NCBI GenBank assembly: GCA_947495125.1
Contig: CANLXL010000002.1
Coordinates: forward strand, 372,001-436,000
Reading direction: 5' to 3'
From: an uncultured Flaviramulus sp.
GTDB taxonomy: Bacteria > Bacteroidota > Bacteroidia > Flavobacteriales > Flavobacteriaceae
DNA length: 64,000 nucleotides
The translations under genes were made by a program, and so were the position numbers. Numbering within the stretch: position 1 is the stretch's first letter; each line of letters opens with the position of its first letter. The notes under the pieces were generated by a model. It saw only the letters and a program-made list of their open reading frames with translations, searched no databases and was not told the DNA's origin. Shown here in pieces: positions 37,022 to 45,539 of the stretch.

Positions 37022-38425
37022 ATGTCATTAGAAGATAATTTATATCCACTTTTAAGATTGTACCTAAAAATTCCTGATTGGATGAAAAACTTTATAGGAC
37101 TTATCTATAGACTAATTCCCAATTCCATTAAGTACGGCGCATTTTATAAAGAATATTATAATAGAATTAAGAGGTTTGAACAATTAAACAAATCTCAAAC
37201 TTTAATCGAAACAGAAAAGCTATTAATTCTTAATGTTAATAAAGCAATTAAAAATATTGAATTTTATAAGAAATATAAGAATATTGAATCTATAAAAGAA
37301 TTTAAGAACTTACCGGTTTTAACAAAAGATATTATAAATGAGAATAAAGAATTATTTGTAAATAAAAGCAAGAGGCACTATTTATTAAAAGCAAATACTG
37401 GAGGGTCATCGGGAGAACCTTTTACATTCTATATACATAAAGGAAAAACAAGATCTAAAGAAAAAGCTCATTTCGATTGGTATTGGTCTAAACATGGTTA
37501 TAAACATGGAAAGCGTATTCTGATGTTAAGAGGTAAATCTTTAAGAAATAATGCTGATTTAGAATATAGTGCTATAGATAATAAACTTATAATAAACTCT
37601 AACAATATAAATAAAGACTCAATAAAAAATATTTATGAGCATATTAAAAACTTTAGGCCAGATTTTATTCATGCTTACCCTTCTGCTTTATTTATTTTCA
37701 CAAAAACATGTAGAACTTATCTTAAAACACACACTTTAGGACTAGATATAAAGGCTATTTTCTTAGGTTCTGAAGGGGTATCAACATCAGATATAAACTA
37801 TTTCGAAAAGTTTTATGCCTCAAAGATTATAAACTGGTATGGGCATTCGGAAAGTTTAATACATGGCGGAAGATGTAATTTAGATGGTGATTTTATTTTT
37901 TATCCTTTTTATGGTTATATAGAATTGTTAGATGAAAATAATAAAATCATTAAACAACCAAATATAATAGGGCGCATAGTAGCCACAGGTTTTGATAATG
38001 AGGTAATGCCTTTGTTAAGATATGACACAGGAGATTTAGGACAAATATCTGAAAATGAAGATCTAATAAATCATAATTTTGTTATAAAAAATATTGAAGG
38101 TAGAGATAAGAATTATATTTATTTAAAGGACGGCACTACCATTTCTTTGACATCTTTAATTTTTGGTGAACATCATAAAGCATTTGAATATATTAAAGAA
38201 CTTCAAGTAATTCAATCAGATATTGGTGTTGTTTTGGTTAGGATTATCCCACTAAACATTATGACTATAAAGCAAATTAAAGGTTTTGAAGATTCATTAT
38301 TAAGAAGTGTTAAGCTTGATACTTTAGAATTGAGAGTTGAGATAGTTAAGGAAACTCAAAAAACATCAAGGGGTAAACATATATTACTCATTCAAAATTA
38401 TAAAAGAATTGCCAAAACCTTCTAA
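37022..38425 (+). CDS. CapK/PaaK-like adenylate-forming protein
   Basis: A cytoplasmic protein of 467 residues related to phenylacetate-CoA ligase and coenzyme F390 synthetase, of the kind named CapK in capsule loci. The nucleotide loop reads TGGSSGEPFTFY (about 124-135). Later motifs are FLGSEGVSTSDINYFEKFY, NWYGHSES (about 275-282), ATGFDNEVMPLLRYDTGDLG and IEGRDKNYI. CapK-like proteins are frequent in polysaccharide clusters, yet the acid they activate is not known. An acyl donor for one of the nearby acyltransferases is one possibility. Confidence 0.82.
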   Translation: MSLEDNLYPLLRLYLKIPDWMKNFIGLIYRLIPNSIKYGAFYKEYYNRIKRFEQLNKSQTLIETEKLLILNVNKAIKNIEFYKKYKNIESIKEFKNLPVLTKDIINENKELFVNKSKRHYLLKANTGGSSGEPFTFYIHKGKTRSKEKAHFDWYWSKHGYKHGKRILMLRGKSLRNNADLEYSAIDNKLIINSNNINKDSIKNIYEHIKNFRPDFIHAYPSALFIFTKTCRTYLKTHTLGLDIKAIFLGSEGVSTSDINYFEKFYASKIINWYGHSESLIHGGRCNLDGDFIFYPFYGYIELLDENNKIIKQPNIIGRIVATGFDNEVMPLLRYDTGDLGQISENEDLINHNFVIKNIEGRDKNYIYLKDGTTISLTSLIFGEHHKAFEYIKELQVIQSDIGVVLVRIIPLNIMTIKQIKGFEDSLLRSVKLDTLELRVEIVKETQKTSRGKHILLIQNYKRIAKTF

Positions 38426-38455
38426 AACATTACCTAAAAAGTACAAACTAAGCAA

Positions 38456-39682
38456 ATGATTATATTTCCTGTCTTAATATTGTTAATTATTATAGTCGTC
38501 CGATTTTCCAATGGAATGTTCGCTGCTTTTTTAGTTTTAGTGGCCACAAAATCAATTATGGATGCCTTTTGGGATATAAGAGTTGGACCTTTGTCTTTTA
38601 GTTCTATTGGGGGGATTTTAATACCCATATTATTTTATTCAGTAGTTTTTAAAATAAAACACCTACCCAAAGCGTGGGTTTCAAATGCTAAACTATTATT
38701 TATAGCCTATTCTTTTGGACTGTTATTTGCTTTTACAATAAAGCCCATAGCTAGTTTTGAGGTTTTTATAATGAACATTAACATTTTTATGGGGTTTTTG
38801 CTAATTCCGTTATTGGTAACAAATAAAAGTCAATTTCAAAAATTATTAATAGCCATTATAATTTCAGGTATATTTCCTATTGTTGTAAGTGTATTTCAGT
38901 ATCAAGCAGGCATCATCTTTAATGAACGACAAACAGCAGGGTTAACACGCTATGTAGGCTTTTATCATGATGCATTTCCAGTTAGGTTTTATGGCTTGTT
39001 TACATTTTTTTCATGCATCCTATATCTTTCTGTTTTTAAAAGAATCAATAAGTTTTTAATGCTCGTTTTAGTAGGAATATCTATGTCTGCTTTATTTTCT
39101 GTGTATTTGGTGTTTAGCAAGGCGGCAGTTGTTATTATCTGTTTGTGGATCATGTTAATGCTCACTTTTTCGAAAGCAAAATTGAAATACCTGTTCATTA
39201 TATCCATATTCACTGTTCTTGCATATGTTAATTTTGGAGATGTTATTTACAATAATATTGAACAGCTTTTTAGTAAGGAAGTTGGATATAATGACGGCAC
39301 ATACACAGATGTAAGATACACCCTGGCAGGTCGTGGGTATATATGGGATAATTTATGGGATTTTTGGTTAAATGAGCAGATACCCTTATTTCAATGGACA
39401 GGGGATGGTATTAGTAGACCTGCTCATAACCAATTTTTAAAGGTATTACTCTCTAGTGGAATCATTGGTGTTTTACTGTTTGTCATTTTTTTATTTAAAG
39501 TATTTAAATTAATAATGAGATCATCTAAGAAAATAAGACTGTTTTTATTGATGTTGTTTGGAATGTTTTTAATTGACTGCCTAGGATTGACTACTGGGGA
39601 TTACTATTATTATAATATTTTAACATGGGGATTAATAGGGTATTTTATGTTTAACTACCAAAGCCATTTTACTGAATCATGA
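38456..39682 (+). CDS. wzy: O-antigen polymerase-like protein (Wzy)
   Basis: An integral membrane protein of 408 residues with about ten to eleven membrane segments and one large periplasmic loop (about 265-325). The loop ends in a Wzy_C-like block: LAGRGYIWDNLWDFW, then WTGDGISRPAHNQFLKVLLSSGIIGVLLF in two parts, with the typical G-x-G, HNxFL and GxxG pattern. Wzy joins repeat units in the periplasm after flipping. Sequence conservation is low in this family, so the call rests on topology and context with Wzx, Wza and Wzc. Its last 4 bases overlap the next gene. Confidence 0.85.
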   Translation: MIIFPVLILLIIIVVRFSNGMFAAFLVLVATKSIMDAFWDIRVGPLSFSSIGGILIPILFYSVVFKIKHLPKAWVSNAKLLFIAYSFGLLFAFTIKPIASFEVFIMNINIFMGFLLIPLLVTNKSQFQKLLIAIIISGIFPIVVSVFQYQAGIIFNERQTAGLTRYVGFYHDAFPVRFYGLFTFFSCILYLSVFKRINKFLMLVLVGISMSALFSVYLVFSKAAVVIICLWIMLMLTFSKAKLKYLFIISIFTVLAYVNFGDVIYNNIEQLFSKEVGYNDGTYTDVRYTLAGRGYIWDNLWDFWLNEQIPLFQWTGDGISRPAHNQFLKVLLSSGIIGVLLFVIFLFKVFKLIMRSSKKIRLFLLMLFGMFLIDCLGLTTGDYYYYNILTWGLIGYFMFNYQSHFTES

Positions 39683-40632
39683 AACGATTAATAGATATAG
39701 ATATTGCTATTGGGTTTGCTATTATGCTTGTTGTATTGGGGCATTTACTCTATGAAGATATTTATGTATTAAATACGTATGTTTCAGTTAGACATGTTAT
39801 TTATAAATTTCACATGCCGCTGTTTATGTTTTTGTCTGGGTTTTTAATGGCTTACACGTATAAAGAAATTAATTCAATAGCAGCATATAAAAGATTAATT
39901 AAAAATAAAATATCGAAGTTTTTACCGCCCTATTTTCTTTTTGCTTTTCTTTTTTTAGGACTTGAATTTTTAGTTGGAAACTATCAAGGCAAAGAGCTGT
40001 ATCAAAAAGTAGCATATATATTTGTAACGCCATCAAAATCTCCAGCAGGTTTTATTTGGTATGTTTTTGTACTATTCCAGTATTATTTAGTATCTCCTTT
40101 ATTGATGAAAATTGTAAAAAAGAATGCTCTTATTTTATTATTTATAGCAATACCAATGCACTTCTTTTTTAAATGGGAAGTATTTAACTTTAATCTTTTC
40201 TCCTATTATTTGTTGTTTGTAAGTTTAGGTATAATTACTAATGAATATAGAGATGTATATTATATACTCATCGAAAAAGGAGGTCTATTTTGGCTAGGCC
40301 TTTTTGCCTTTATGATTATTTTAAATAATTATTATGAAGTTGATAAGTTGTATATGGGGCTTTGTGCTATTCCTGCAATTCATTACTCGGCACTTTTTAC
40401 TAAAGGAAGATTCGCTAAGGTTATAAGCAAAATAGGAACCTATTCATTCTATATATACCTTATGAATTCAATTGTTACGGGAGCTTTATATTATGCTATT
40501 GTAAATATAATGAAATTTGAAGCAAATTATTTCCTGATTATGCTTCTATTTCTTTCAGGAGTTTTTATTCCAATAATCATATATAAATACATAATAGTAA
40601 GGATCCCTTTTTTAAATAAAATTATAAGATAA
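39679..40632 (+). CDS. acyltransferase 3 family membrane protein
   Basis: An integral membrane O-acyltransferase of 317 residues with about ten membrane segments. The N terminus has the signature DIDIAIGFAIMLVVLGHLL with the catalytic His, then RHVIYKFHMPLFMFLSGFLM. Later, GFIWYVFVLFQYYLVSPLL also fits. These enzymes move acetyl groups to sugars, including fucose 4-O-acetylation. It starts 4 bases before the end of the polymerase gene and ends directly against the next start codon, so it is in the same operon. Confidence 0.9.
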   Translation: MKRLIDIDIAIGFAIMLVVLGHLLYEDIYVLNTYVSVRHVIYKFHMPLFMFLSGFLMAYTYKEINSIAAYKRLIKNKISKFLPPYFLFAFLFLGLEFLVGNYQGKELYQKVAYIFVTPSKSPAGFIWYVFVLFQYYLVSPLLMKIVKKNALILLFIAIPMHFFFKWEVFNFNLFSYYLLFVSLGIITNEYRDVYYILIEKGGLFWLGLFAFMIILNNYYEVDKLYMGLCAIPAIHYSALFTKGRFAKVISKIGTYSFYIYLMNSIVTGALYYAIVNIMKFEANYFLIMLLFLSGVFIPIIIYKYIIVRIPFLNKIIR

Positions 40633-42771
40633 ATGCAACAACTGACACAAAAGCTCGGTTCGGGTGATATGACCATTCAAAATATACCTTACCCACAAAT
40701 AGGAAAAGGCATGGTAATCGTTAAGAATCACTACTCCATTATTAGCGCAGGAACGGAGGGTTCTACAGTTCAAGCGGCGCGGAAAAGTTTAATTGGAAAA
40801 GCTAAAGAACGTCCCCAACAAGTAAAACAGGTCTTAGATACTTTAAAAACTCAGGGGCCTGTTCAAACCTACAGAGCCGTTATGAAAAAACTAGATGCAT
40901 ATTCACCATTGGGCTATAGCTGTGCCGGAGAAGTTATAGAGATAGGAGAAGGAGTCACAGAATTTAAAATTGGTGATAAAGTAGCCTGTGCGGGAGCCGG
41001 ATACGCTAATCATGCCGAAGTGGTTGCCATACCAATAAATCTATGTGTGAAATTAGAAGACATGGCTAACTTAAAAGACGCAGCATACAATACATTAGGT
41101 GCTATTGCCATGCAAGGTATAAGACAAGCAGATATGAGGCTGGGAGAAACCTGCGTAGTTATAGGGCTTGGTTTGTTAGGGCAACTAACGGCTCTAATAT
41201 TAAAAGCTTCCGGTGTTAATGTTATAGGTATTGATATTTCGAAGCAAGCGGTAAATCAGGCTATTAATAATAAAGCTATTGATTATGGATACATAAGAAA
41301 CAAACCGGGTATTGAAGAAGATATTCGGCATTTCACCAATGGGATTGGTGCCGATGCAATTATCATTACAGCAGCTTCATCGAGTTTAGACCCGATTAAT
41401 TTTGCAGGTGCTGTTGCAAGGAAAAAAGGAACGGTTGTTATTTTAGGAGATGTTCCTACTGGCTTTAATAGAAATCCGTTTTGGTATCCTAAAGAATTGG
41501 ACTTAAAAATGTCCTGTTCTTATGGTCCGGGGCGTTATGATTTGAATTATGAAGAAAAAGGCATAGATTATCCTGTAGCTTATGTACGTTGGACTGAAAA
41601 AAGGAACATGCAAGCCTTTCAGGAATTACTAGTTAAGAAAAGGATTGATATAGGCTATTTAACAACCCATGAATTTAATTTTGAAGATGCTGGAAATGCG
41701 TTTGATTTGGTTGTAAATAAGATAGAACCTTTTACTGGAATCGCCTTAAAATACGATGTTAAAAAAATAGTAGACAAGGACAAGATTATCACTTCTAACC
41801 TATTAAAATCAGGTCTGGTAAACATATCTTTTATAGGTGCAGGAAGCTATGCACAAGGAAATTTATTGCCTTATATAAGCCAATTAAAACGAATACAAAA
41901 GGTAGGCGTATTAACCAATACAGGTACGACCTCAAAACGAGTGGCAGAAAAATTTGGATTTCAGTTCTGCGCAACTCAAGAAGAAGATGTGTTAAATAGT
42001 AGCACGAACACATTATTTATTGCAAGTCGCCACGACTCCCATGGAAGTTATGTCCTAAAAGGCTTAAAGTCTAATAAGCATGTGTTTGTAGAAAAGCCGT
42101 TATGTTTGCTTGAAACCGAGCTTGAAGCTATAATTGATGCTCAAAGAATCCATAATAAAACGGTAATGGTTGGGTTTAATAGGCGCTTTTCGCCATTAAC
42201 ACAAAAGATTAAAAGCACGTTGGGCTCTGATCCAATGACTATGATTTATAGAATCAATGCAGGTTATATTCCAAAGAATACATGGATTCAAGACATAGAA
42301 ATCGGTGGTGGAAGAGTGCTAGGTGAAGTCTGTCATTTTATAGATTATTTAACGTTTATTAATGGTAGTCTACCCATTAAAGTTTCTGCGAATGCATTAC
42401 CGGATGTAGAAAATTTAAATGATACCGTCAATGTTTTAATTCAATTTGAAAATGGATCTACGGGCGTTATCGGGTATTATGCTAACGGTTCGAAATCATT
42501 ATCGAAAGAATATGTCGAAATATATGCTTCAGGAACAACAGTTATTCTTGATGATTTTAAAGCATTAAAAATTTATGGAAAAGGAAAAGCTTTTAAACAA
42601 AAATTAATGAGCCAAAATAAAGGGCAAAAGATTATGGTTGAAACGTTTTTAAATAGCTTGCTCAAAGAAAAACAGGCACCTATTCATTTTAACGATATTA
42701 TTTCGGTAACAAAAGCCTCCTTTAGAGTTTTAGATTCTATAAAGTATGGAGGGAAACAATATGAGGTGTAG
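40633..42771 (+). CDS. two-domain oxidoreductase: zinc-type alcohol dehydrogenase fused to Gfo/Idh/MocA
   Basis: A cytoplasmic fusion of 712 residues. Residues about 1-375 are a medium-chain dehydrogenase: NHYSIISAGTEGS, GYSCAGEVIEIGEGVTEFKIGDKVACAG, and the Rossmann loop VIGLGLLGQLTALI. Residues about 390-712 are a Gfo/Idh/MocA oxidoreductase: NISFIGAGSYAQGNLLPYI, HVFVEKPL with the conserved Lys of the EKP motif, and MVGFNRRFSPL. Such bi-domain enzymes are common in capsule loci and are thought to act on a nucleotide sugar or sugar acid. It is the last gene of a run of tightly packed genes; a promoter-like module and hairpin follow. Its base composition is less AT-extreme than the genes before it. 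Confidence 0.9.
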   Translation: MQQLTQKLGSGDMTIQNIPYPQIGKGMVIVKNHYSIISAGTEGSTVQAARKSLIGKAKERPQQVKQVLDTLKTQGPVQTYRAVMKKLDAYSPLGYSCAGEVIEIGEGVTEFKIGDKVACAGAGYANHAEVVAIPINLCVKLEDMANLKDAAYNTLGAIAMQGIRQADMRLGETCVVIGLGLLGQLTALILKASGVNVIGIDISKQAVNQAINNKAIDYGYIRNKPGIEEDIRHFTNGIGADAIIITAASSSLDPINFAGAVARKKGTVVILGDVPTGFNRNPFWYPKELDLKMSCSYGPGRYDLNYEEKGIDYPVAYVRWTEKRNMQAFQELLVKKRIDIGYLTTHEFNFEDAGNAFDLVVNKIEPFTGIALKYDVKKIVDKDKIITSNLLKSGLVNISFIGAGSYAQGNLLPYISQLKRIQKVGVLTNTGTTSKRVAEKFGFQFCATQEEDVLNSSTNTLFIASRHDSHGSYVLKGLKSNKHVFVEKPLCLLETELEAIIDAQRIHNKTVMVGFNRRFSPLTQKIKSTLGSDPMTMIYRINAGYIPKNTWIQDIEIGGGRVLGEVCHFIDYLTFINGSLPIKVSANALPDVENLNDTVNVLIQFENGSTGVIGYYANGSKSLSKEYVEIYASGTTVILDDFKALKIYGKGKAFKQKLMSQNKGQKIMVETFLNSLLKEKQAPIHFNDIISVTKASFRVLDSIKYGGKQYEV

Positions 42772-42857
42772 GACTTCTAAGCTTAAGTATATTAATTTCA
42801 TTGCTATTCGTTTATTTATTACGTTTTGATTCCCTTTATTTCTTATATGTCCCATAT

Positions 42858-42901
42858 ATTACTTTATGGCAAATAATTTAAATTGAACTCAATATTTTTA
42901 C
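42858..42901 (+). promoter_or_regulatory. shared promoter-like module, copy 1
   Basis: ATTACTTTAT, then 22 bases, then CAATATTTTTAC. Copy 2 at 44481-44524 has the same two blocks at identical spacing with only one change (ATTACTTTGT) in them. The second block lies where a -7 element would be and the first near -40. It is 197 bases before the gene at 43099. Confidence 0.5.
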
Positions 42902-42984
42902 ATGACATTATTAATATTTCTACTAAACACTTTAATAATGTTTAAGTATAATATTGTTTTGAATTAGTCATTTTAGCATTATTA

Positions 42985-43013
42985 GGCAGTGATGAATTTA
43001 TTTTATCACTGTC
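42985..43013 (+). other. leader hairpin before the gene at 43099
   Basis: GGCAGTGAT and ATCACTGTC pair over nine positions with one GU and an 11-base loop. TTTGCTATTT follows, which is a poor T run. It may be an attenuator, a weak terminator for the upstream operon, or an mRNA stability element. Confidence 0.4.
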
Positions 43014-43098
43014 TTTGCTATTTATGATTTGTATTTAAACCTCCAAAGTTAAAACTAAATAAGTATGTTTTTTTTGAATTTCGAGCTCACATATTACA

Positions 43099-44298
43099 AT
43101 GAAGCGCATGGAACATGATGCGGAAATAGCTTTTAAAAAGTTAAAAAAATATTGCGAGCGTCACAATTATAAAGGTTGGGATCCTTATGATGGTCTCAAT
43201 TCGAAATTTTTTCAGTCCTTACCATTAAAAAAATGGGATCTTGCCCGACTGATTTGGATTCAATTTTTTAAACGCTCCCCAATAAATTTTAGAAAACCGC
43301 TAGGAGTTCCCAAAGAATATAATGCAAAAGGGATAGCTCTATTTTTATCCGGCTATTGTAACCTTTATAAAATCTCAAAAGGTCAAAACACAACACACGG
43401 CTCTTCGGAAGAGCTAAAAAAAAACATAGTCAAACTTGCAGACCTTTTGTTAACACTTCAAAATAAAGATTATACGGGGTCCTGCTGGGGTTATAATTTT
43501 GATTGGCAAGCGAGGCGATTATTTTTATTTCCCAAAAATACCCCAACTGTTGTAGCGACTTCATTTGCTGTGGATGGATTATTAAAAGCTTATAAAGTAA
43601 CAAAAAATGAGGCTTATTTAAAGGCTTGTATTTCGGCTTCAAGATTTGTGTTAAATGATTTGAATAGAACAGAGTTTAAATCTGGTTTTTTGTTTTCTTA
43701 TGCTCCCTTAAGGGGTAATGATACTGTTTTTAATGCGAGTTTATTAGGCGCTAAAATTCTTAGTCAAGTATATGTACATACTAAAGAGGATACATTGAAA
43801 ATAACTGCAAAAAAAACGATAAAGGCATGTTGCGAAGCTCAAAATGAAGATGGATCTTGGCGATATGGTATGCTGCCGGTACAAAGGTGGATCGATAGTT
43901 TTCATACCGGATATAATTTAGAGGCTATACAAACCTACCAAGAATGTACGGAAGATTCAGTGTTTCAGGCTCATATTAATAAGGGCTTAAATTTTTATCT
44001 GAAATTTTTTAAAACTAATGGAACTCCAAAGTACTATCATAATAAAACATATCCTATTGATATTCATTGTCCGGGACAATTTTTTGTAACATTAGCCAAG
44101 TTGAACGCCTTGAAATTATGCGATAACCTTGACGAAAGGGTGATGCAGTGGACGCTTAAAAATATGCAGCACAGAAAAAAAGGTTTTTTTTACTACCAAA
44201 AACGAAAAGGCATTAGTTCTAAAATCTCTTATATGAGGTGGAGCAATGCATTTATGTTTCATGCCATGTCTTACTACTTGTTAGCGCAAGAAACTTAA
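43099..44298 (+). CDS. predicted alpha/alpha-toroid protein of the exopolysaccharide locus
   Basis: A protein of 399 residues without signal peptide. It is mostly helical with repeated motifs of the alpha/alpha-toroid kind: LLTLQNKDYTGSCWGYNFDWQ (about 113-133, in two parts), CCEAQNEDGSWRYGMLPVQRWIDSFHTGYNLEAI (about 248-281, read in parts) and DIHCPGQFFVTLA. Trp, His and Asp in QNEDGSW, WIDSFHTGYN and IHCPGQ line up as in sugar-acting toroids such as polysaccharide lyases, epimerases and GH88/GH105 hydrolases. I do not recognise the exact family. It is transcribed alone, between two promoter-like modules, next to the two-domain oxidoreductase. A polysaccharide-modifying role, such as a uronyl epimerase or lyase, is a guess. 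Confidence 0.6.
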   Translation: MKRMEHDAEIAFKKLKKYCERHNYKGWDPYDGLNSKFFQSLPLKKWDLARLIWIQFFKRSPINFRKPLGVPKEYNAKGIALFLSGYCNLYKISKGQNTTHGSSEELKKNIVKLADLLLTLQNKDYTGSCWGYNFDWQARRLFLFPKNTPTVVATSFAVDGLLKAYKVTKNEAYLKACISASRFVLNDLNRTEFKSGFLFSYAPLRGNDTVFNASLLGAKILSQVYVHTKEDTLKITAKKTIKACCEAQNEDGSWRYGMLPVQRWIDSFHTGYNLEAIQTYQECTEDSVFQAHINKGLNFYLKFFKTNGTPKYYHNKTYPIDIHCPGQFFVTLAKLNALKLCDNLDERVMQWTLKNMQHRKKGFFYYQKRKGISSKISYMRWSNAFMFHAMSYYLLAQET

Positions 44299-44387
44299 GA
44301 TTTAGATTTACAGAAAGTAACTCCACTATTTTAGTCGTAACCTAGAAAGCAATGATTCAAAACACTTTTGATAAGTAAAGTAAATTT

Positions 44388-44415
44388 AGGCATTTATTGA
44401 ATGCCTCTAGAGGCA
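44388..44415 (+). terminator. alternative hairpins after the gene at 43099
   Basis: AGGCATT at 44388-44394 pairs with AATGCCT at 44400-44406 around TATTG. TGCCTCTAGAGGCA at 44402-44415 is itself a perfect palindrome and competes for the same TGCCT. The two structures exclude each other, as in an attenuator, but the position 90 bases after a stop codon and the T-rich CTTTAATTCT that follows fit a weak terminator better. Confidence 0.4.
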
Positions 44416-44480
44416 CTTTAATTCTATCATAATTGCAGTAAAACGAAATTACAACCTTTTATTCCGTATACCTCTCACAT

Positions 44481-44524
44481 ATTACTTTGTCATAAATAGT
44501 TTTAACCCTGCCCAATATTTTTAC
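44481..44524 (+). promoter_or_regulatory. shared promoter-like module, copy 2
   Basis: ATTACTTTGT, then 22 bases, then CAATATTTTTAC, the same blocks and spacing as at 42858. It is preceded by CTCACAT and lies 140-165 bases before the WecG-type gene, so it probably drives wecG, wza and wzc. Confidence 0.5.
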
Positions 44525-44663
44525 CTCATAATTGATAGTATGTTAAGCTTATGCCTGGTTTAAGTTGCACACCTTGATTTTTTTTTTTTTGTGATAGCAG
44601 ACCGTTTTGTCGCCTGCTTAAAACCTAGTCTTTCAGTAATGTATCGTGAATAAAATAAAGGAG

Positions 44664-45359
44664 ATGGATTTCGAAATGATCAATGGAATAAAGACACATG
44701 TACCTAATTCCAAGCAGGAGCTTGTTGAGTTCGTGTTTAAAAAACAAAGCATTTTGATAGCGGTTAATGCAGAGAAAATTTTACATGCCTCAAAGGAAAC
44801 CCGGAGCCTTATAAATAAAAATATTGGTTATCCCGATGGTTTTGGTGCCGTTCAAATCTTAAAGAAAAAAGGTTATAAAAATGCCATCAAAATTCCAGGA
44901 TGTGAGTTATGGTTAGAAATTATTGCCTCCTACTATAAAACGAAATCGTTCTATCTTATCGGGGCAAGACAGCAAGTTATGGATGCCACTGTAGAGAAAC
45001 TAAAAACGAAGTTTAAAGGTATTAATATCTGTAAATATAGAAACGGATTTATAAAAACTGAACAAGAGCAACAAGATGTCATTAAAGATATAAAGGCGCA
45101 TAAACCGGATATTGTTTTTGTAGCTATGGGGTCGCCCAAGCAAGAATTATTTATGGAATCCTTACAAAAGGAACATAAAGCAGTTTACCAAGGATTAGGA
45201 GGTAGCTTTGATGTATATACGGGTTATGTAAAAAGAGCACCTAAATGGTGGATTAAAAATAATTTAGAATGGGCCAATAGGTTAATAAGACAGCCATTAA
45301 GAATTAAACGTCAAATTCATTTACTCCGCTTCGCGTATAATTTTATTCTTAAATATTGA
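44664..45359 (+). CDS. WecG/TagA/CpsF-family glycosyltransferase (GT26)
   Basis: A membrane-associated glycosyltransferase of about 231 residues that adds the second sugar, often a ManNAc or its uronic acid, to the lipid-linked HexNAc. The motifs are YPDGFGAV with the catalytic Asp, IPGCELWLEII, YLIGARQQVMDATVEKL and FVAMGSPKQELFM. The frame is open to a GTG at 44646. ATG at 44664 or 44676 is preferred, since homologs begin a few residues before the INGIKTHV strand, and AAAGGAG at 44657-44663 is well spaced for 44676. A partner to the WecA-like initiator and the HexNAc dehydrogenase at the other end of the locus, it suggests a core HexNAc(A)-HexNAc disaccharide. Confidence 0.9.
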   Translation: MDFEMINGIKTHVPNSKQELVEFVFKKQSILIAVNAEKILHASKETRSLINKNIGYPDGFGAVQILKKKGYKNAIKIPGCELWLEIIASYYKTKSFYLIGARQQVMDATVEKLKTKFKGINICKYRNGFIKTEQEQQDVIKDIKAHKPDIVFVAMGSPKQELFMESLQKEHKAVYQGLGGSFDVYTGYVKRAPKWWIKNNLEWANRLIRQPLRIKRQIHLLRFAYNFILKY

Positions 45360-45539
45360 ATATGGCACTTGAGGAGTAATCTTTTGTCGATTAAAAATGA
45401 ACATTTTCGGATATATTCGGCTCCATGTTGAAAGACTTTTAGAGCCTTCATAAACAGCGAAAAAAAATCCTGAAATGTGATCAAAACTTCAGACTAAACC
45501 TTTCAATTATATCTTAAAGAATTAATAAAAAAACCTAAC

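Larger units (their letters stand above)
42772..43098. other. 327-base non-coding region with shared promoter-like module
   Basis: ATTACTTTAT at 42858-42867 and CAATATTTTTAC at 42890-42901 recur with the same spacing at 44481 and 44513, and in similar form at 48771 and 48804. A stem of nine pairs, GGCAGTGAT at 42985-42993 with ATCACTGTC at 43005-43013 (one GU), lies between this module and the gene at 43099, inside the likely leader. CTCACATATTAC at 43086-43097 directly abuts the start codon. Confidence 0.5.
44299..44645. other. 347-base non-coding region with palindromes and promoter-like module
   Basis: Two overlapping palindromes at 44388-44415 are followed by the second copy of the shared promoter-like module (44481-44524) and a run of thirteen T at 44578-44590. 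The region ends the toroid gene transcript and should start the wecG-wza-wzc transcript. No gene is seen in it. Confidence 0.45.

Noticed and set aside
44578-44590. Run of thirteen T before the wecG-type gene
   Set aside because: No stable stem precedes it, so it is not a terminator on either strand that I can support; it may be a slippage-prone tract only.
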